From NCBI RefSeq assembly GCF_900101435.1, contig NZ_FMZH01000001.1:248001-312000 (forward strand): a stretch of 64,000 bases of DNA. The letters are read 5' to 3'. The DNA is from Pedobacter soli. GTDB taxonomy: Bacteria > Bacteroidota > Bacteroidia > Sphingobacteriales > Sphingobacteriaceae. Of this stretch, positions 61,170-64,000 are shown one piece after another. The notes beneath the pieces are model-generated. The model did not search any database and had not been told where the DNA came from. It worked only from the letters and a program-made list of their open reading frames with translations. A program made the position numbers and the translations under genes. How positions within the stretch are numbered: position 1 is the stretch's first letter; each line of letters starts with the position of its first letter.

Positions 61170-62288
61170 TTAATTGGAGCTTACGCACCTGAAACCGGTA
61201 TGCTCAAGCCCGGTATCTGCTGAAGTTTTCATCCTTGAAGTTACCCGGTAACCTTTGCAGTAAGAAGCATTACACATAAACGAACCTCCCCTAACCACAC
61301 GCTTTGGAACGGTTGGCTCCATCGGGTCGTAACTATCGGCTGGTCCTTTAGGGTTATCGGTAATCCCCGAAAGTTTGGCATAATAATCAGGGCGGTACCA
61401 ATCGCTGCACCACTCCCAAACATTACCGGCCATGTCGTAAAGCCCATAACCATTGGCTTTAAAGCGTTTTACCGCAGCAAGACCATTGTAACCATCCCAA
61501 TCGGTATTTTTTACCGGGAAACTCCCCTGCCAGGTATTGGCTTTAGGTTTGCCCTTTTCTATGTCTTCGTTACCCCATGGGTATTTTTCATTTTTTAAAC
61601 CGCCACGTGCTGCAAATTCCCATTCGGCCTCTGTGGGTAAGCGTTTGCCCGACCATTTACAATAAGCCATGGCATCATCCCATGAGATATGTACAACAGG
61701 ATAATTCTCTTTGCCTTTAATGCTACTTTTTGGTCCGTGCGGATGTTTCCAGTCTGCACCTTTTATCCAGGCCCACCATTGCGAAGCATCGTTTAAGCTG
61801 GTAACGCTTTTAGGTTGATAAAAAACCAGCGAAGCAGCAACAAAAACACTATCAGGTGGTTTAGGCGTTCCTGCAGGCAACTGCTTTTTCATTTCTTCCC
61901 AATCCGGTTTACGCTCGGCGGTGGTTACATAACCGGTAGCATTTACAAATTCCTGAAAACTGGCATTGGTAACCTCTGTAACATCCATCCAAAAAGAAGC
62001 TACTTTAACCTGGTGTTGCGGATATTCGTCTTCCCTGCCCTCTTTATCACCGGCACCCATCGCAAACTCACCAGCTGGAATTAAAACCATCCCTTCATGA
62101 CTCAATGCTTTACCGGCGAAACTGGAAGTATCTTTTACCGCGCCGAAACGGCTGGGCATATTTTTCTCGCACGAAGCCAGCGAATCTTGTTTGTGTCTGG
62201 CCTGTGCCGCTTCATCAGATGAATTGGACTGGCAGGAAAATAGGCAGAGCGAAGGCAGGAAAAAGAGTAAACGGAAAGATTTGTGCAT
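61170..62288 (-). CDS. Formylglycine-generating-enzyme-like lipoprotein (SUMF1 domain)
   Basis: A 372-residue lipoprotein: MHKSFRLLFFLPSLCLFSCQ, lipid Cys 19. A full FGE-sulfatase domain spans about 65-371: MVLIPAGEFAMGAGDKEGRE, YPQHQVKVASFWMDVTEVTN, PVVHISWDDAMAYCKWSGKR, LPTEAEWEFAARGG, GLYDMAGNVWEWCSDWY. The end region has Cys 339 and Cys 344 in GGSFMCNASYCKGYR, at the spacing of the two catalytic cysteines of true FGE. So it may oxidise sulfatase cysteine to formylglycine, in the periplasm. No sulfatase is in the window. Gliding-type GldJ/K relatives share the fold but usually lack both cysteines. Confidence 0.85.
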   Translation of the reverse strand: MHKSFRLLFFLPSLCLFSCQSNSSDEAAQARHKQDSLASCEKNMPSRFGAVKDTSSFAGKALSHEGMVLIPAGEFAMGAGDKEGREDEYPQHQVKVASFWMDVTEVTNASFQEFVNATGYVTTAERKPDWEEMKKQLPAGTPKPPDSVFVAASLVFYQPKSVTSLNDASQWWAWIKGADWKHPHGPKSSIKGKENYPVVHISWDDAMAYCKWSGKRLPTEAEWEFAARGGLKNEKYPWGNEDIEKGKPKANTWQGSFPVKNTDWDGYNGLAAVKRFKANGYGLYDMAGNVWEWCSDWYRPDYYAKLSGITDNPKGPADSYDPMEPTVPKRVVRGGSFMCNASYCKGYRVTSRMKTSADTGLEHTGFRCVSSN

Positions 62289-62399
62289 GTTGGGGATTAA
62301 ATATTGAGCGATAAAAATATCAATTCTATTTAAAAAAGAGAAGGCAAATAATTAATTCACCTATAAATCAATACAGTTAGCAGTTTTAACGATTTTTTA

Positions 62400-62431
62400 T
62401 TTGCAGGAAATAGGTTAGAACCCTATATTTG
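62400..62431 (+). promoter_or_regulatory. Promoter of tRNA-Lys
   Basis: TTTG (62400-62403), 20 bases, then TATATTTG (62424-62431): a full consensus match, 40 bases before the tRNA. Confidence 0.8.
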
Positions 62432-62471
62432 CACCACTTTAAAGGAAACGGATAACGTTTTAAATAAAGAA

Positions 62472-62544
62472 GATTCCGTAGCTCAGCTGGTAGAGCATTA
62501 CACTTTTAATGTAGTGGTCCTGGGTTCGAATCCCAGCGGGATCA
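62472..62544 (+). tRNA. tRNA-Lys (anticodon TTT)
   Basis: A 73-base cloverleaf. The acceptor stem GATTCCG/CGGGATC has one G-T pair, the D arm contains GCTCAGCTGGTAGAGC, the anticodon loop is CTTTTAA with anticodon TTT, and the T arm is CTGGG-TTCGAAT-CCCAG. The discriminator base is A, and CCA is not encoded. A strong promoter precedes it and a terminator follows. Confidence 0.97.
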
Positions 62545-62547
62545 CAG

Positions 62548-62576
62548 AAAGCCTCACAGAAATGTGGGGCTTTTTT
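62548..62576 (+). terminator. Terminator after tRNA-Lys
   Basis: AAAGCC.CAC and GTG.GGC pair around AGAAAT, followed by six T. Confidence 0.88.
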
Positions 62577-62889
62577 GTGTTTAAAAAGTTTTGGCAGCAT
62601 TCCCGGCAGCATGAATTTCAAATGCATTATAATAGCAAAAAAATATAAACTTAAAATGGCGATAAAATCGCTGATCTCTGCCATCCTCGTTATTCCAAAG
62701 GAATCACTTTGTGACAAACGAGAACGATTAAGGATATTGAGCGTGTCTATGATATGCTATCTTACAGCATCGCTGTTGCTTCAATCAAGTTTTACACTAA
62801 AGTTAAATAGAATTATCAAAGTTGAGCCAATGACTTCTGGCCCTACTATTGCAAAACCGCTTGTTGCCTGCATGTGCTTTTGATACCTG
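62577..62889. other. Gene-free stretch after tRNA-Lys
   Basis: About 310 bases. Plus-strand frames are open in part but translate to low-quality sequence, and I recognise no integrase or other gene. Near its end is GTTGCCTGCA (62863-62872), whose reverse complement recurs at 63450-63459 on the far side of the DinB gene. Confidence 0.5.
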
Positions 62890-63414
62890 CTAATTCAGTT
62901 CGTCAACCCGAAAAGCCCATTCCATATATTTACCTAAGTCTTGTCGCATTATTAGATTTAATTGCCCTATATGGTGTTGGGTGTGTCGCAGGTTATAAAG
63001 TAATATTTCCAAAATTGGATAGTCCATGTCACCTTCTTGGTTTCCTTCTGTAAACCGGATGTCCAGCTTCTCATTGTCTGTCAAGCTGTCAACTAGTTTT
63101 TTGCATTTCAAACGAGTAGCTTGTAAATAATCAAGCAATTCCTGTTTGCTATAAATCTTATCAGGAATCATGTCGCCTATTGATTCTTTTGGTCTTTGGT
63201 TTGGTGGCTGAATAGTGAATGATAGAATTGGCGAAAAAGGTCTGGGTGGAATTGTAGAATAATAATCTAAGAAAACAACACTGTGATATACTAAATAATA
63301 AAATCGTTTGTTGTCTAAGAAAAAATCTACCGGGCAGTTTGAAATCACATTAATAAGCATGTCAATACTTGCTCCAAATTGTCGCCATAAACTTTCTTGT
63401 ATTTTGTTCGTCAT
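62890..63414 (-). CDS. DinB-superfamily protein
   Basis: A 174-residue four-helix-bundle protein of the DinB/YfiT type. The histidine-bearing segments are YYLVYHSVVFLDYYS near 39-53 and LLYNLRHTQHHIGQLNLIMR near 138-157, the usual metal-ligand helices. Members are thiol-dependent transferases or have no known role; despite the name this is not DNA polymerase IV. The gene looks complete. It lies alone between inverted GTTGCCTGCA repeats in a region unlike the rest of the window, so it may have arrived as a small mobile or cassette-like unit. Confidence 0.8.
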   Translation of the reverse strand: MTNKIQESLWRQFGASIDMLINVISNCPVDFFLDNKRFYYLVYHSVVFLDYYSTIPPRPFSPILSFTIQPPNQRPKESIGDMIPDKIYSKQELLDYLQATRLKCKKLVDSLTDNEKLDIRFTEGNQEGDMDYPILEILLYNLRHTQHHIGQLNLIMRQDLGKYMEWAFRVDELN

Positions 63415-63709
63415 GCTTTGTCAAAGTTTAGAATAATCTTGTTTAGCATTGCAGGCAACGGAATACTGCTTTATGCACGAGGGCGATCGAAGCACTTCCG
63501 TTTGGCTAATCTACAAAATTTCAATAGAATTACTAATTGTCTTGTCCTGTAATAGCTTGTCGTTAAAGACTGAAAAATGGCAACAAAGAAACAAAGACAA
63601 AACACTAACATCATCCTGCAAATGTTCATCAAGTTCTCCGCTCAAACTTGCTTCAAAAGTTATTAACTATCCTTTTGACACAGTTTATTGAATAGACCCC
63701 AGTCTCAGT
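63415..63709. other. Gene-free stretch with possible cassette boundary
   Basis: About 295 bases between dinB and the tandem repeat. It holds TGCAGGCAAC (63450-63459), the inverse of the sequence beyond the other end of dinB, then GGGCGATCGAAGCACTTCCG followed by TTTGGCTAATC, a style of sequence seen at gene-cassette-like junctions in Bacteroidota. An 80-codon plus-strand frame (63449-63691) is not convincing as a gene. Confidence 0.4.
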
Positions 63710-64000
63710 CTGCAAGCATAAAACTAATACCTGCAAGCATAGAACTAATACCTGCACGCATAAAACTACCACCTGCAAGCATAGAACTAACACCTGCAAG
63801 CATAGAACTGCCACCTGCACGCATAGAACTAACGCCTGCAAGCATAGAACTAATACCTGCAAGCATAAAACTACCACCTGCAAGCATAAAACTACCACCT
63901 GCACGCATAGAACTAACGCCTGCAAGCATAGAACTAACGCCTGCAAGTATAGAACTGCCACCTGCAAGCATAAAACTAACGCCTGCAAGCATAGAACAAA
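63710..64000. repeat. 21-bp tandem repeat, at least 13 full copies, runs off the window
   Basis: The unit CTGCAAGCATAGAACTAACG repeats with a period of exactly 21 bases from 63710 to the end, giving 13 full copies and most of a 14th. Variation is confined to a few positions: GCAAGC or GCACGC, ATAAAA or ATAGAA, and the last triplets before CCTGC. There are no spacers. Since 21 is a multiple of three, four of the six frames stay open. On the minus strand one reads as heptapeptides of the form M-L/R-A-G-x-S-S/F, ending in a stop at about 63705-63707. It may be the C-terminal end of a repeat protein or a non-coding minisatellite. Confidence 0.85.

Noticed and set aside
62460-62717. 85-codon minus-strand frame containing a DPAGIRTQDHYIK-like peptide
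   Set aside because: It is the antisense of tRNA-Lys; this peptide is a well-known artefact of translating tRNA genes backwards.
62575-62883. 102-codon plus-strand frame after tRNA-Lys, considered as a truncated integrase
   Set aside because: No integrase motif (Arg-His-Arg-Tyr pattern) is visible and composition is like random AT-rich DNA.
63653-63988. Second minus-strand frame through the tandem repeat (VLCLQAL pattern)
   Set aside because: It exists only because the 21-base period keeps frames open; the cysteine/leucine run has no sign of being real.
63710-64000. Repeat array as a CRISPR
   Set aside because: The 21-base units are directly adjacent with no unique spacers, the unit is too short, and no cas gene is present.

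Overview
The window looks like chromosomal DNA of a Bacteroidota bacterium, most likely a Pedobacter-like member of the Sphingobacteriaceae. The clues are an ECF sigma/FecR/SusC/SusD unit whose SusC carries an STN domain, promoters of the Bacteroidota type (TAnnTTTG, with TTTG 19-20 bases upstream at the SRP RNA and tRNA genes), almost no Shine-Dalgarno sequences, a histone H1-like protein, DUF3667 and HmuY proteins, and moderately AT-rich DNA. The genus is inferred; no rRNA or other decisive marker is present.

Layout. 1-16 kb: envelope sugar and housekeeping genes: kdsA (cut by the window edge), recQ, kdsD, manC, rlmB, dnaB, a chromate transporter, a TPR protein, etfB-etfA, a DUF151 nuclease-like protein, a nucleoside permease and a DUF3667 protein. 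15.6-22.3 kb, all on the minus strand: gltA, a DUF3347 lipoprotein, two related small outer-membrane barrels, miaA with an unusual partner gene, a short unknown protein and a metallo-beta-lactamase-fold hydrolase. 22.4-29.5 kb: a nutrient-uptake unit in the order sigma, FecR, SusC, SusD, without any glycoside hydrolase. 30-36 kb: a LacI regulator, an AraC regulator, and a TonB receptor with a HmuY-like lipoprotein that suggests heme or iron capture. 36-41.4 kb: a histone-like protein, then heme oxygenase, response regulator and bacteriophytochrome (red-light sensing), another response regulator, an MscS channel and stress-type small proteins. 41.5-50.4 kb: an esterase, a glycosyltransferase facing a GH130 enzyme, a histidine kinase, a phosphoesterase and a DUF763 protein. 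50.5-51.6 kb: a REP-associated transposase among its REP-like hairpins. 51.7-57.7 kb: gltB-gltD. 58-62.5 kb: SRP RNA, a transaldolase, a GmhB-type phosphatase, a sugar transporter, a formylglycine-generating-enzyme-like lipoprotein and tRNA-Lys. After the tRNA the DNA becomes less ordinary: a DinB gene between inverted repeats and a 21-bp tandem repeat that runs off the end.

Connections. KdsD makes the arabinose-5-phosphate used by KdsA. Heme taken up by the TonB/HmuY pair could feed the heme oxygenase, whose product biliverdin is the phytochrome chromophore. The LacI regulator has a CAAACGTTTG palindrome at its own promoter, one just after its gene, and an identical one upstream of the sugar transporter 30 kb away, which suggests a small sugar regulon.

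The observation I rate highest is a pair of related small-RNA-like elements on the plus strand. One (about 27402-27510) lies exactly antisense to the susC leader. The other (about 29763-29855) stands alone between the sigma factor and lacI. They share a promoter box at nearly the same spacing, an identical 18-base block, a CCTGC/GCAGG stem and a final hairpin with the same loop before a T-run. Because the first is antisense to susC, the blocks shared with the second are complementary to the susC leader, so the second may act in trans. This resembles in layout the cis-antisense sRNAs of Bacteroides polysaccharide loci (DonS type), but I do not recognise the sequence family.
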